This document shows positions 17,996 to 26,852 of a stretch of DNA of 50,621 bases, in pieces (positions within the stretch are counted from its first letter, which is position 1; the number at the start of each line of letters is the position of its first letter). The DNA is taken from NCBI GenBank assembly GCA_002364215.1, contig DEXQ01000007.1, forward strand, positions 332,703 to 383,323, given 5' to 3'. The DNA comes from Aequorivita sp. UBA3180. GTDB taxonomy: Bacteria; Bacteroidota; Bacteroidia; Flavobacteriales; Flavobacteriaceae. Made by a program: the position numbers and the translations under genes. The notes beneath the pieces are model-generated. The model had not been told where the DNA came from. It did not search any database and saw nothing but the letters and a program-made list of their open reading frames with translations.

Positions 17996-18592
17996 ATGAC
18001 AGAAATCCTCGAAAAATACATTCCCCAAGCTTCGGTAGTTTCTGCCTTTGAGTTAATAAAAACCCACAACGTCCATTTAAAAATAGTCAACGAACGCGTT
18101 ACCCGCCACGGCGATTACCGAAAAATGGCGAACGGACAGCACCAAATTACCGTAAATGCTTCGCTGAACAAGTATCGATTTTTAATTACCCTTGTCCACG
18201 AAATTGCACATTTGGAAGCCTTCACAAAATATGGCAGGCTTATAAAACCGCACGGAGTGGAGTGGAAACGGACCTTTCAACTTTTGATGTTGCCTTTTTT
18301 GCGGCCCGAGGTTTTTCCAAATCAATTGTTGCCCTTATTGGCGCGCCATTTCAAAAATCCAAAAGCCTCGAGCGATACCGATGCGGCGTTGGCTTTGGCA
18401 TTAAAGCAGTTCGACCCAGAGAACGATAAAAACTATATCTTTGAAATTCCCTTTGGAGGACATTTTAGATTGTACAATGGTAAAATTTTCAAACGCGGTA
18501 AGCAGCGTGTAAAACGTTTTGAATGTTTGGAAGTTGCCACGGGAAGAATGTATCTTTTCAATCCAAATGCAGAAGTGGAATTTTTAAAATAG
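17996..18592 (+). CDS. SprT-like zinc-metallopeptidase domain protein
   Basis: A 198-residue protein with a SprT-like fold. The zinc-binding HEIAHLEAF sits at residues 68-76 after LITLV, and the C-terminal zinc-ribbon-like region is reduced. SprT domains are found in DNA-protein crosslink proteases such as Spartan; the bacterial proteins are mostly uncharacterised. The C-terminal part (FRLYNGKIFKRGKQRVKRFECLE) has only one Cys, so the usual zinc ribbon is not present. It is followed 5 bases later by manC, and the two plus the DUF389 gene probably form one operon without an evident common function. Confidence 0.85.
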   Translation: MTEILEKYIPQASVVSAFELIKTHNVHLKIVNERVTRHGDYRKMANGQHQITVNASLNKYRFLITLVHEIAHLEAFTKYGRLIKPHGVEWKRTFQLLMLPFLRPEVFPNQLLPLLARHFKNPKASSDTDAALALALKQFDPENDKNYIFEIPFGGHFRLYNGKIFKRGKQRVKRFECLEVATGRMYLFNPNAEVEFLK

Positions 18593-18597
18593 TTTAA

Positions 18598-19677
18598 ATG
18601 AACAAAGATTATTACGCAGTGATTATGGCAGGCGGAATCGGTTCCCGATTTTGGCCCGTGAGCACCCAAGAATTCCCCAAACAGTTTCACGATATGTTGG
18701 GAACGGGAGAAACTTTGCTGCAAAAAACGTTTTCAAGGCTAAATAAAATTATCCCTTCGGAAAATATCTACATTCTTACAAATGAAATGTATCTGGAAAT
18801 TACGCTGAAACAATTGCCGGAAATTTCAGAAGAACAAGTGGTTTTGGAGCCAGCCATGCGCAACACCGCACCGTGCATATTACTATCTGCTTTAAAAATA
18901 AAAAAGAAAAATCCGAACGCGTTGATGCTCATAGCTCCCAGCGATCATTGGATTGAAGATGAAAACGCCTTTGCAAATGACGTTCAGGCCTGTTTTGATG
19001 CAGCTCAACAGGAAAATATTTTGCTCACTTTGGGAATTGAGCCAACGTTTCCGAATACAGGTTACGGCTATATTGAATGTGATAAAAATGATGCTTCGGA
19101 AATAAAAAAGGTGAGACAGTTTAGGGAGAAGCCAGATTATGAAACTGCAAAACAATTTTTGTCCGCTGGAAATTTTCTTTGGAATGCAGGCATCTTCATT
19201 TGGAGCGTACATAGTATCGTTGCTTCTTTTGAAAAAAATTTGGCAGAAATGAATGCACTTTTCTCAAAGGGAACGGATGTTTTGAATACTTCCGAAGAGA
19301 AAAATTTCATTGAAGAAAATTATTCCGAAGCAGAGAACATCTCGATTGATTACGGGATTCTTGAAAAAGCAGACAATGTTTTTGTAAAAAGAGCAACCTT
19401 CGATTGGAACGATCTGGGAACGTGGGGCGCACTTTACGATAAACTGGAAAAGAACGAGAACCAAAACGCAGTCGTAAATGCTGAAACATTTCTGAATAAT
19501 TCAGCAAATAATATGATTTTTACCGACAAAAAGAAACTTGTTGTTTTAGACGGAATTGAAGAGTATATTGTGGTGGACAAAGAAGGGGTTCTTTTAGTGT
19601 TTCCGAAGAAGAAGGAACAACAAATTAAGGAACTTTTGAACGAGGTGTCGCGTAAATTCGGTAAAAAATATTTGTAA
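18598..19677 (+). CDS. manC: Mannose-1-phosphate guanylyltransferase
   Basis: Makes GDP-mannose from mannose-1-phosphate and GTP for polysaccharide and glycoconjugate synthesis. The 359 residues contain the nucleotidyltransferase signature GGIGSRFWPVS (13-23) with FPKQF, then LEPAMRNTAPC, APSDHWI, the sugar-binding FREKPD, GNFLWNAGIFIW, and FDWNDLGTW. It is the short, single-domain form without a phosphomannose isomerase fusion. The next gene begins immediately after the stop codon. Confidence 0.93.
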   Translation: MNKDYYAVIMAGGIGSRFWPVSTQEFPKQFHDMLGTGETLLQKTFSRLNKIIPSENIYILTNEMYLEITLKQLPEISEEQVVLEPAMRNTAPCILLSALKIKKKNPNALMLIAPSDHWIEDENAFANDVQACFDAAQQENILLTLGIEPTFPNTGYGYIECDKNDASEIKKVRQFREKPDYETAKQFLSAGNFLWNAGIFIWSVHSIVASFEKNLAEMNALFSKGTDVLNTSEEKNFIEENYSEAENISIDYGILEKADNVFVKRATFDWNDLGTWGALYDKLEKNENQNAVVNAETFLNNSANNMIFTDKKKLVVLDGIEEYIVVDKEGVLLVFPKKKEQQIKELLNEVSRKFGKKYL

Positions 19678-21114
19678 ATGAGTACAACGGAAAACAATAA
19701 CGATATAAAAATTACTCCCAACGATGACGAGTTTGAGAATGTAAAACTCAATACATGGCAGAGTATAAAAAAATTCCTGACTGAGCTTTTTGATATTCGT
19801 TCAGAATCTGATCGCGATGCTACTATTGAAGCGGTAAAGAAAGACATATCCTTTAAAGGGCATACAGCTTGGATTCTTATATTTTCAATTTTCGTTGCTT
19901 CTATCGGTCTTAATGTAAGTAGTACTGCTGTGGTTATAGGTGCTATGCTTATTTCGCCATTGATGGGGCCAATTGTTGGTATTGGTCTTTCGGTAGCAAT
20001 AAATGATGTAGATACGTTAAAACGTTCGCTTATAAACCTAGGCGTAATGGTTTTTTTAAGTGTGCTTACCGCTTTTTTATATTTTAAACTTTCACCGCTT
20101 ACCGAAGAAACTCCAGAACTTATTGCGAGAACATACCCTACAATTCTTGACGTGCTGATAGCTATTTTTGGTGGCTTGGGACTAATAGTTGCTAAAACCA
20201 AAAGCGGAACGATAGCCAGTGTAATATTTGGTGTCGCTATTGCCACAGCGCTTATGCCGCCATTGTGTACTGTAGGTTATGGATTGGCAATAGGGAATGC
20301 ATCTTATGCAGGGGGTGCGCTTTATCTGTTCTCTATAAATGCCGTATTTATAGCGCTTGCTACATTTATAGTTTCAAAAATATTACAGTTTCCATTGGTG
20401 CGCTACGCAAACAGCAAACGTAGAAAAAGAACCGCGCAAATTGCCACTATAATAGCCATCGCCGTTATGGTGCCAAGTGTTTGGTTGTTCATCAAATTAT
20501 TGGACCAGCAGGTTTTTGAAAATAAAACCAAGGAGTTTGTAAAGAATGTTATTAATTATGAGGGAGCTGAGGTTGTTAAATTCACACAGGATTATAAGTC
20601 GAAAAACATTGATGTTTACTTAATAGGGCGTCCCGTTCCACAGAATAAGATAAATGACTGGTTAACGCAACTTGAAGAGACGGAAAATTTAGAAGGCAGC
20701 CGTTTGCGTATTTATCAAGGAGCCGACCAAAGTGGCGAAATGGCGGCAAAGCTATCTGGCGAAATTAAAGCGGGTATCCTGGAAGATTTATATGTTAAAA
20801 ACGAACAGATAATTCAGGATAAAGACGAACAAATTCGTTTTCTAGAGAATGAAGTAGCGCTTTTGAAAATCCAAAATGTACCTTTTCAACAGCTTAGCGA
20901 AGAAATAAAAATCAATTATGATAATATTGAAACTTTCAGCTATTCAAACAAAATAACTACAGATTTCAAAAAAACGGATACACTTCCTGTGGTTAACATT
21001 CGCTGGAAAAGAAATGTGTCAACCAATGACCGAAAAGCAGATTTGAAAAAAATAGAGGCTTGGCTAAAGTTTAAAATGAAATTGGATACACTTCAGGTTT
21101 CTGAATATCCTTAA
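19678..21114 (+). CDS. DUF389 membrane protein (TIGR00341 family)
   Basis: A 478-residue protein. A cytoplasmic N-terminus of about 50 residues precedes a block of hydrophobic helices (about 60-290) rich in small residues (SSTAVVIGAMLISPLMGPIVGIGLSVAI; ALMPPLCTVGYGLAIG), which is the DUF389 signature. The C-terminal half is soluble, with a coiled-coil segment near LYVKNEQIIQDKDEQIRFLENEVALLK. The molecular function of the family is unknown. The ATG directly abuts the manC stop, indicating translational coupling; it converges on the ABC-transporter gene with a 3-base gap. Confidence 0.85.
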   Translation: MSTTENNNDIKITPNDDEFENVKLNTWQSIKKFLTELFDIRSESDRDATIEAVKKDISFKGHTAWILIFSIFVASIGLNVSSTAVVIGAMLISPLMGPIVGIGLSVAINDVDTLKRSLINLGVMVFLSVLTAFLYFKLSPLTEETPELIARTYPTILDVLIAIFGGLGLIVAKTKSGTIASVIFGVAIATALMPPLCTVGYGLAIGNASYAGGALYLFSINAVFIALATFIVSKILQFPLVRYANSKRRKRTAQIATIIAIAVMVPSVWLFIKLLDQQVFENKTKEFVKNVINYEGAEVVKFTQDYKSKNIDVYLIGRPVPQNKINDWLTQLEETENLEGSRLRIYQGADQSGEMAAKLSGEIKAGILEDLYVKNEQIIQDKDEQIRFLENEVALLKIQNVPFQQLSEEIKINYDNIETFSYSNKITTDFKKTDTLPVVNIRWKRNVSTNDRKADLKKIEAWLKFKMKLDTLQVSEYP

Positions 21115-21117
21115 GGA

Positions 21118-21882
21118 TTACCCTTCTTTCAGCTGAACATCACGTATTTTTTTGAAAAGATCTGAGGAATACACAAAGTTGGTTACATCTTCATTATCAG
21201 TTTTGAAGATTTCCTGATTGGTGCCCTGCCAAACAAGTTTTCCATGTTTCAGTAAAACCACTTTTTCGCCTATTTCCATTACTGAGTTCATATCGTGCGT
21301 TACAACAACAGTAGTAATATCGTACTCGTGGGTTATCTCCTGAATTAGTGTGTCTATTAACGTCGCGGTCTTTGGATCGAGTCCTGAGTTAGGTTCGTCA
21401 CAGAAAAGAAACTTCGGTTTATTTACAATAGCCCGCGCAATTGAAACCCTTTTTTGCATCCCTCCAGAGATTTCTGCAGGGAATTTTTTATTTACATTTT
21501 CAAGGTTTACACGTTTCAGTACTTCATTTACCCTTTCAAGCATATCGGCTTTTTTTTGCTTGGTGAACATTCGAAGCGGAAACATTACATTTTCTTCAAT
21601 ATTCATGGAATCAAATAGAGCACCACCTTGAAAAAGCATCCCGATTTCTTCACGAAGCTTGCGCTGTTCTTCATCGTCCATATCTTGGATGGCTTTGTCT
21701 TCGTAGTATATTCTTCCTTGTTCAGGTCTAAAAAGACCCAAAAGGCACTTCAGTAAAACGGTTTTTCCACTACCGCTTTGTCCGATAATAAGGTTTGTCT
21801 TACCCTTGTCAAACTCTGTGGTTATTCCTTTTAGGATTTCCTCGTCACCAAAACTCTTATGTACATCTTCTACTTTTATCAT
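21118..21882 (-). CDS. ABC transporter ATP-binding protein, MlaF type
   Basis: A 254-residue ATPase subunit of an MCE/Mla-type lipid transporter at the inner membrane, powering phospholipid movement between membranes. Walker A is GQSGSGKT, the Q-loop region lies near EIGMLFQGGALFDSM, the signature is ISGGMQKRV, Walker B is KFLFCDEPNSGLD, and the switch is VVVTHD. The FQGGALFDSM segment is typical of MlaF. The start is set at MIKVEDVHKSFG; a longer open frame would extend 89 codons into the permease gene. With this start the ATG overlaps the permease stop by 4 bases (ATGA), as expected for a coupled pair. Confidence 0.9.
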   Translation of the reverse strand: MIKVEDVHKSFGDEEILKGITTEFDKGKTNLIIGQSGSGKTVLLKCLLGLFRPEQGRIYYEDKAIQDMDDEEQRKLREEIGMLFQGGALFDSMNIEENVMFPLRMFTKQKKADMLERVNEVLKRVNLENVNKKFPAEISGGMQKRVSIARAIVNKPKFLFCDEPNSGLDPKTATLIDTLIQEITHEYDITTVVVTHDMNSVMEIGEKVVLLKHGKLVWQGTNQEIFKTDNEDVTNFVYSSDLFKKIRDVQLKEG

Positions 21883-22619
21883 GCGCTTAAAAGGAGTTGG
21901 GTTATAATATAGTTTGCGGCAATTATCAATACACTGGTCCACACAAAGGAGTTGGTACTTGCCTTGCCCACTTCCAGTGCGCCTCCTTTCATATAATACC
22001 CTTGCCATGACGGTACGGTTGCCAGTATAAACGAAAAGACAAAGGTTTTGAAAAAGGCATAAAATAAGTGGTAGGGTATAAAATCTTCCTGCAGCCCCGC
22101 GATAAAATCTGATGAACTCGCAAAACCTCCATAGACCCCGGCTACCCATCCGCCCATTATGCCAAGAAACATTGAAAATACAATAACAAAAGGATAGAAC
22201 ATTAAAGCCACGATTTTTGGAAATACCAAATAGTTAAGTGAATTGATACCCATAACCTCTAAAGCGTCAATTTGCTCCGTAACCCTCATCGAGCCAATAC
22301 TTGAGGTGATAAAGGAACCCACTTTTCCGGCCATAATTATGGAAATGAAGGTAGGTGCAAATTCCAAAACTACCGATTGGCGCGTTGCAAAACCAATAAG
22401 GCTTTTCGGTATCAAGGGATTGTCCATGTTTAATGCCGTTTGTATTGCAACAACACCGCCCACGAAGAAAGATATAAAAGCAACAATACCCAACGAGCTT
22501 ATAATAAGATCGTTTATTTCCTTAAAAATAAGATGCCGTAAAACAGATGTTTTGGTAAAACTGCCAAACACCCTTTTGAGCATTAAAAAATAGGAACCAA
22601 TATCTTGTAAATACTTCAT
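21879..22619 (-). CDS. ABC transporter permease, MlaE family
   Basis: A 246-residue inner-membrane permease with about five or six hydrophobic helices. It carries the MlaE family pattern: FFVGGVVAIQTAL, EFAPTFISIIMAGKVGSFITSSIGSMRVTEQIDALEVMGI, FPKIVALMFYPFVIVFSMFLGIMGGW. It partners with the ATPase encoded immediately downstream. The MCE-domain substrate-binding protein is not adjacent within the window. Confidence 0.9.
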   Translation of the reverse strand: MKYLQDIGSYFLMLKRVFGSFTKTSVLRHLIFKEINDLIISSLGIVAFISFFVGGVVAIQTALNMDNPLIPKSLIGFATRQSVVLEFAPTFISIIMAGKVGSFITSSIGSMRVTEQIDALEVMGINSLNYLVFPKIVALMFYPFVIVFSMFLGIMGGWVAGVYGGFASSSDFIAGLQEDFIPYHLFYAFFKTFVFSFILATVPSWQGYYMKGGALEVGKASTNSFVWTSVLIIAANYIITQLLLSA

Positions 22620-22687
22620 ATATAAGATAGCTATGGCTAAAATACTAAAATTAGGGCACTGTAGATTGAAAAAGCTTTTTTTAGCTT

Positions 22688-23794
22688 TTATTTATCAAAA
22701 AGAGCCATCATTTTATGATAAATCTGGTTGCTTTCATAAATTCCGTTGAATAGGATAGCGCCAGGACCTTCGGCAAATACCGGGACCATTGTGGCTGAAT
22801 GTCCGGGGGTTGAAAAACTAGGTTTTATTTTGTTGTAATCACTACCGTCAGAAGCAAGTGTAAACCCGCCCGTTTCGTGGTCTGCCGTGACTATGATTAG
22901 GGTTTCGCCGTTTTGTTTGGCAAAATCCAAAGCAACACCTAAGGTTTTGTCAAAATCCAAAAGCTCTCCAATTAAGTAATCTGCATCATTGTCATGACCG
23001 CCCCAATCTATTTGGCTTCCTTCAACCATTAAGAAAAAACCTTTTTCGTTTTTGGAAAGTTTTTCCAAAGCAAGTTTGGTTGCATTTGGAAGAAAATCGC
23101 CGCGGCCTTCGCTCATTTTGGGCATTCCGTTTTCTGCAAGCAAAATGAGTTCTTTTTCTTCAACCGGGGTTTGAGGAAGTTGATCAGTTATCACTTTATA
23201 TCCTTTGGCTCTCATTTCGGCCAATAGATCCTTTCCATCTTTTCTTTGGTTGAAGAATTTCAATCCGCCACCAGCAAAAAATGTTACACCGGAATTTAGA
23301 GCAAATTCGGTTATCTCCTCATACATTCTTCTGCTTTTTACGTGTGCGTAAAAACTTGCCGGCGTGGCATGCTGAATGGAAGATGTTGCAACAATGCCTG
23401 TAGATAGACCGCGTTTTGATAATTGTTCAACAATAGTCGGTACTGCTATGGTGTCCTTGTCAACACCAATTGCACCGTTATACGTTTTTACACCTGCCGA
23501 AAAAACTGTGGCTCCAGCGGCTGAATCTGTAACCAAATCGCTGCCAGATGAAGTTTTGCTAAGTCCAATTGTGCTAAAACGTTCGAAGTTAGGTTTGCCA
23601 TCCTTATAATAAATAGCTGCCGAAACTTCGCTTAGGCCCATTCCATCACCTATCAAAAGAATGATATTTTTTGGCTTTATTATTTCAGGAGAGATTGTTG
23701 ATATCGTATTGTCCTTTACTTGAACAGAAACACAGGAAGTAAAAAGGGTTGTTAAGACTAAAAAAGTGCTGAGGAAGAAACGTTTTACTTGCAT
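22688..23794 (-). CDS. Alkaline phosphatase, lipoprotein form
   Basis: A 368-residue periplasmic or outer-membrane-anchored phosphomonoesterase. The chosen start gives MQVKRFFLSTFLVLTTLFTSC, a lipoprotein signal with Cys after LFTS. Motifs: metal-binding GDGMGLSEV, nucleophile Ser in VTDSAAGATVFSAG, STSIQHATPASFYAHV-type segment, DWGGHDNDADYL, and VTADHETGGF. An upstream in-frame ATG would add six residues, but a perfect -7 element (TACTTTTG, minus strand, 23810-23817) overlaps it, which favours the later start. Phosphate regulation is likely, but no Pho box is seen. Confidence 0.92.
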   Translation of the reverse strand: MQVKRFFLSTFLVLTTLFTSCVSVQVKDNTISTISPEIIKPKNIILLIGDGMGLSEVSAAIYYKDGKPNFERFSTIGLSKTSSGSDLVTDSAAGATVFSAGVKTYNGAIGVDKDTIAVPTIVEQLSKRGLSTGIVATSSIQHATPASFYAHVKSRRMYEEITEFALNSGVTFFAGGGLKFFNQRKDGKDLLAEMRAKGYKVITDQLPQTPVEEKELILLAENGMPKMSEGRGDFLPNATKLALEKLSKNEKGFFLMVEGSQIDWGGHDNDADYLIGELLDFDKTLGVALDFAKQNGETLIIVTADHETGGFTLASDGSDYNKIKPSFSTPGHSATMVPVFAEGPGAILFNGIYESNQIYHKMMALFDK

Positions 23795-23809
23795 TGGGGA
23801 TTTTATTTG

Positions 23810-23817
23810 CAAAAGTA
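23810..23817 (-). promoter_or_regulatory. -7 promoter element upstream of the alkaline phosphatase gene
   Basis: TACTTTTG on the minus strand matches TAnnTTTG exactly. It lies 16 bases before the chosen start codon, giving a very short leader. No TTG is visible at the usual spacing upstream, so an activator may be needed or the match may be accidental. Confidence 0.35.
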
Positions 23818-23865
23818 GGGATTATAAAATGTTCGGGTGTTAAAGAAAGGTTGCGAAATGTAGAA

Positions 23866-24720
23866 TTAACGTATTCCCAATTTTTCGCGAATTTTTTGCC
23901 AACGCAGGTTTCTGACAAATTTTCCTTCTTCCTCTGAAACCAGATATTCTAGCTTTGCATTTTTCGATTGGAAATATCCTCTCATAGAATCTATGAAAAA
24001 CTGAAAACTATTTTTTTTGGAAGCAAGCTTTGCCGAGGCAATCAGGGTAAGCCAAAACCCATAGCGCATTTTATAAAAAGCCTCACCCTGTTTGTATTTT
24101 GAAGACTTTGAATAAACTTTGCCGGTGGGTTTTAAATGTTTTACCTGTAGCGTGGTATCGGTCTTTACTTTCCAGCCATGGTATTCGGCTAGAAGCTCGT
24201 CTACAGTGTCCCAACCAATAGATTTTTTGAGACCACCTATTTCTTCAAAACACCTTTTACGGTATAACTTTATAGGGCCGCGTACTTTTGTTTTTTCTGA
24301 AATGGCTTCAAACTCCCAACCGTTTTCTTTTTCTATGTAAAGGTTACCGCCGGCGATGCCGATTTTTTCATCGGAAGAAAAGAGCGCTAAAACATTTTCA
24401 AAATAATTTGGAGGCAATACGATATCTGCATCAAATTTTCCTATAAAATCAAAATCAGTATCTAAAGTTTCAAAACCTTTGTAAAATGCATTTATTACTT
24501 TACTTCCGGGTTCATGGAATTTTTCAGAATTAAGGGAAACGCTCTCAATAAAAGGATGCTTTTCTGAAAATTCATCAATAGTTTTTTGCGTGCCATCTGT
24601 TGAAGCATCGTTTACAACAATCACCTTTTTCGGAATAATACTCTGTCCTACAATTGATTGAAGCATTCCTTGGATATATGCTTCTTCATTGTGGGCGGGT
24701 ATGATGATGTATATCTTCAT
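23866..24720 (-). CDS. Glycosyltransferase family 2
   Basis: A 284-residue GT-A fold enzyme. It shows IIPAHNEEAYIQGML, VVNDASTDGTQ (nucleotide-sugar binding), the metal-binding DFDFIGKFDADIVLP around residue 95, and GWDTVDELLAEYHGWKV in the acceptor half. It lacks obvious membrane helices. It probably transfers a sugar to a surface glycan or lipid; donor and acceptor are unknown. It is divergent from the FG-GAP gene with only about 50 bases between the starts. Confidence 0.87.
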   Translation of the reverse strand: MKIYIIIPAHNEEAYIQGMLQSIVGQSIIPKKVIVVNDASTDGTQKTIDEFSEKHPFIESVSLNSEKFHEPGSKVINAFYKGFETLDTDFDFIGKFDADIVLPPNYFENVLALFSSDEKIGIAGGNLYIEKENGWEFEAISEKTKVRGPIKLYRKRCFEEIGGLKKSIGWDTVDELLAEYHGWKVKTDTTLQVKHLKPTGKVYSKSSKYKQGEAFYKMRYGFWLTLIASAKLASKKNSFQFFIDSMRGYFQSKNAKLEYLVSEEEGKFVRNLRWQKIREKLGIR

Positions 24721-24773
24721 TTTGTAAAAATATTATATATTTAGTGATATTATGTAATATTAAAATTTCCCTT

Positions 24774-26330
24774 ATGCACAGATTATTATTTTTTATAGCA
24801 GGGTTATTCATTAATCCAACTTTTGCACAGATTTATGATGTAACTATTTACGAAAAAATAGGTTTTGAAATTGGAGGTTTTGGTGATGGTTTAGATAATG
24901 AAGATTGGTTTGGTTATGCTGTTGAAGGAATTGGCGATTTAAATGGTGATGGAATTAATGATGTAGCGGCGTCTGCCATAAAAGATGATGATGGTGGATT
25001 TAATCATGGAGCAGTGTATATTCTTTTTTTAAACGCTGAAGGTTCAGTAGCGAGTTTTCAAAAAATTAGTGATACCGAAGGTGGTTTTGGTGGACAGCTG
25101 GATGAATGGGATATATTCGGTACCTCAATATCATATTTAGGTGATTTGAATAACGATGGCTTAATTGAAATTGGGGTTGGTGCGGAATATGACGGAGATG
25201 GAGGCTATTGGCATGGAGCCGCTTGGATTTTAACTTTGAATACAGATGGAACGGTAAATTCATATGCTAAAATTAGCGATACTGAAGGAGGGTTTGACGC
25301 ACCGCTGGACGATGAAGATGTATTTGGGACAGATATTGAATCTATTGGAGATTTAGATGGTGACGGATTTAAGGATATTGCAGTTTCAGCTAGAAGAGAT
25401 CCAGACGGAGGTTCAGATAGAGGCGCAGTTTATATTTTATTTTTAAATGGTGATTTTTCGGTAAAAAACTATCAAAAAATAAGTGATACACAAGGTGGAT
25501 TAAACGGTATTTTAGAAGAAGGTGATTATTTTGGAGGTTCCATTGCAAATATTGGGGATATTAACGGCGATGGCATAATTGATTTGGCTGTGGGAGCATA
25601 TAGAGATGATGATGGGGGGTTAAATAGGGGCGCTATATACATTTTGTTTATGAACACAGATGGCACGGTGGATAGCTTGCAAAAAATCAGTGATATTTCA
25701 GGAAATTTTGATGCTGAATTTAACGACGAAATGTTTTTTGGGAAATCAATTGACTTGATGGGAGATCTAAATGGCGATGAAATGATGGAGATAGCAGTTG
25801 GAGCCAGAGGGTATCAAAATAATGGGGCATTTAATTTTGGGGCTTTCTATATTCTCAATTTAAATAATGATGGTACTGTAAATAGCTACGTTAAATACAC
25901 AGAAGGTTTACAACATTTTGATGGAGATATTGATGAAGAGGATTCTTTTGGTTTCAGTGTAAGTAATATTGGGAAATTAACTGAAAAAAATTGTATTGCA
26001 GTTGGAGCTTTTTCTGATGATGAAGGAGGTTTTGAAAAAGGAAGCGTATGGATTTTACAACTAGGTGAAATTTTATCCATTGAAGAGATTGTGCCCGAGT
26101 CTAATGCTATTTTTCTTTACCCCAATCCATCAAGAAATTCTTTTAGCCTTAATGAAATCGAAGGTGTCTCCAATATCAAAATTTTTGACATTAATGGACG
26201 AGAGATAGTAAGTTATGATAATGTAAATACAAATCTATTTGATGTTTCTTATTTACCGGTCGGCGAATATATAGTAAGAATTGCTATTGAAGATAAAAAC
26301 TCAAGAAGTTTTAAATTGGTAAAACAATAA
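24774..26330 (+). CDS. Secreted FG-GAP repeat protein with T9SS sorting domain
   Basis: A 518-residue exported protein. The signal peptide is MHRLLFFIAGLFINPTFAQ; an earlier ATG would bury it behind 10 polar residues. Six repeats of about 68 residues follow, each with the pattern KISDTEGGF, DxFG, IGDLNGDG and a G-A-VYIL strand. The DxNxDG calcium loops mark an integrin-alpha-like beta-propeller; six blades are visible where seven are usual. The last ~80 residues (LYPNPSRNSF to PVGEYIVRI) are a type-A T9SS sorting domain, the substrate of PorU in this window. Binding target unknown; adhesion is plausible. Confidence 0.87.
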   Translation: MHRLLFFIAGLFINPTFAQIYDVTIYEKIGFEIGGFGDGLDNEDWFGYAVEGIGDLNGDGINDVAASAIKDDDGGFNHGAVYILFLNAEGSVASFQKISDTEGGFGGQLDEWDIFGTSISYLGDLNNDGLIEIGVGAEYDGDGGYWHGAAWILTLNTDGTVNSYAKISDTEGGFDAPLDDEDVFGTDIESIGDLDGDGFKDIAVSARRDPDGGSDRGAVYILFLNGDFSVKNYQKISDTQGGLNGILEEGDYFGGSIANIGDINGDGIIDLAVGAYRDDDGGLNRGAIYILFMNTDGTVDSLQKISDISGNFDAEFNDEMFFGKSIDLMGDLNGDEMMEIAVGARGYQNNGAFNFGAFYILNLNNDGTVNSYVKYTEGLQHFDGDIDEEDSFGFSVSNIGKLTEKNCIAVGAFSDDEGGFEKGSVWILQLGEILSIEEIVPESNAIFLYPNPSRNSFSLNEIEGVSNIKIFDINGREIVSYDNVNTNLFDVSYLPVGEYIVRIAIEDKNSRSFKLVKQ

Positions 26331-26852
26331 CTATAACTTTTCTGCATAAACCAAATAATATCTTGGCGTAATTCTACGAAGTATAGGGCGTATGCCAATT
26401 TTTTTTATGGGATTGGTGAATTTTTCACGCTTTACAATTCGCCAGCCCGCTTTTTCCAAAAGCCAGTCAAACTGCCAATCCTCAAACTCATGATAGTGGC
26501 GGTCCCACTCATCTGTTTTACTTTTGTAAGCCGAAGCAAACCAAAGTTTTAAGGGTACAGAGGCAACAAGTTTTTTTGCCTTAATATCTTTCAAAACATT
26601 AAAAGGGGAAACCAAATGTTCAAAGATTTCAAAAGCTGTAACTACATCAAACTCTTCCGTTTTTACAACCCTTGTTTCCAGATCGAGATCTTCGCCTTTG
26701 GTGTTTGTAACGTCAAAACCTTCTTGTGTGAGAATTTCAGAGAAAGGATTGGGAACGCCTAAATCGAGTATTTTTTCTTCTTTTGAAATAACATTCTTTA
26801 GAAAGCGAAGCGTGTGTTTGTATCTTTTTGTTGGAAATTTGCCTTCGTACAT
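26331..26852 (-). CDS. Class I SAM-dependent methyltransferase
   Basis: A 173-residue methyltransferase-like protein. The SAM-binding region is ILDLGVPNPFSEIL (a proline-rich variant of DxGxGxG). The acidic strand end TNTKGEDLDLE and FDVVTAFEIFEHLVSPFNVL follow. The C-terminal part carries DEWDRHYHEFEDWQFDWLLEKAGW. The ATG overlaps the stop of the FabH-like gene by one base, so the two are coupled. The substrate is unknown; the pairing suggests modification of a fatty-acid-derived or surface-lipid product. Confidence 0.78.
   Translation of the reverse strand: MYEGKFPTKRYKHTLRFLKNVISKEEKILDLGVPNPFSEILTQEGFDVTNTKGEDLDLETRVVKTEEFDVVTAFEIFEHLVSPFNVLKDIKAKKLVASVPLKLWFASAYKSKTDEWDRHYHEFEDWQFDWLLEKAGWRIVKREKFTNPIKKIGIRPILRRITPRYYLVYAEKL

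Noticed and set aside
19434..20246. 270-codon minus-strand open frame across manC and the DUF389 gene
   Set aside because: It is antisense to two clear genes and has biased, Ser/Ile/Phe-rich composition with no recognisable domain.
21883..22149. 89-codon N-terminal extension of the MlaF-type ATPase frame
   Set aside because: It overlaps the permease gene and has no ABC homology; the ATG at 21882 gives a standard 4-base coupled overlap.
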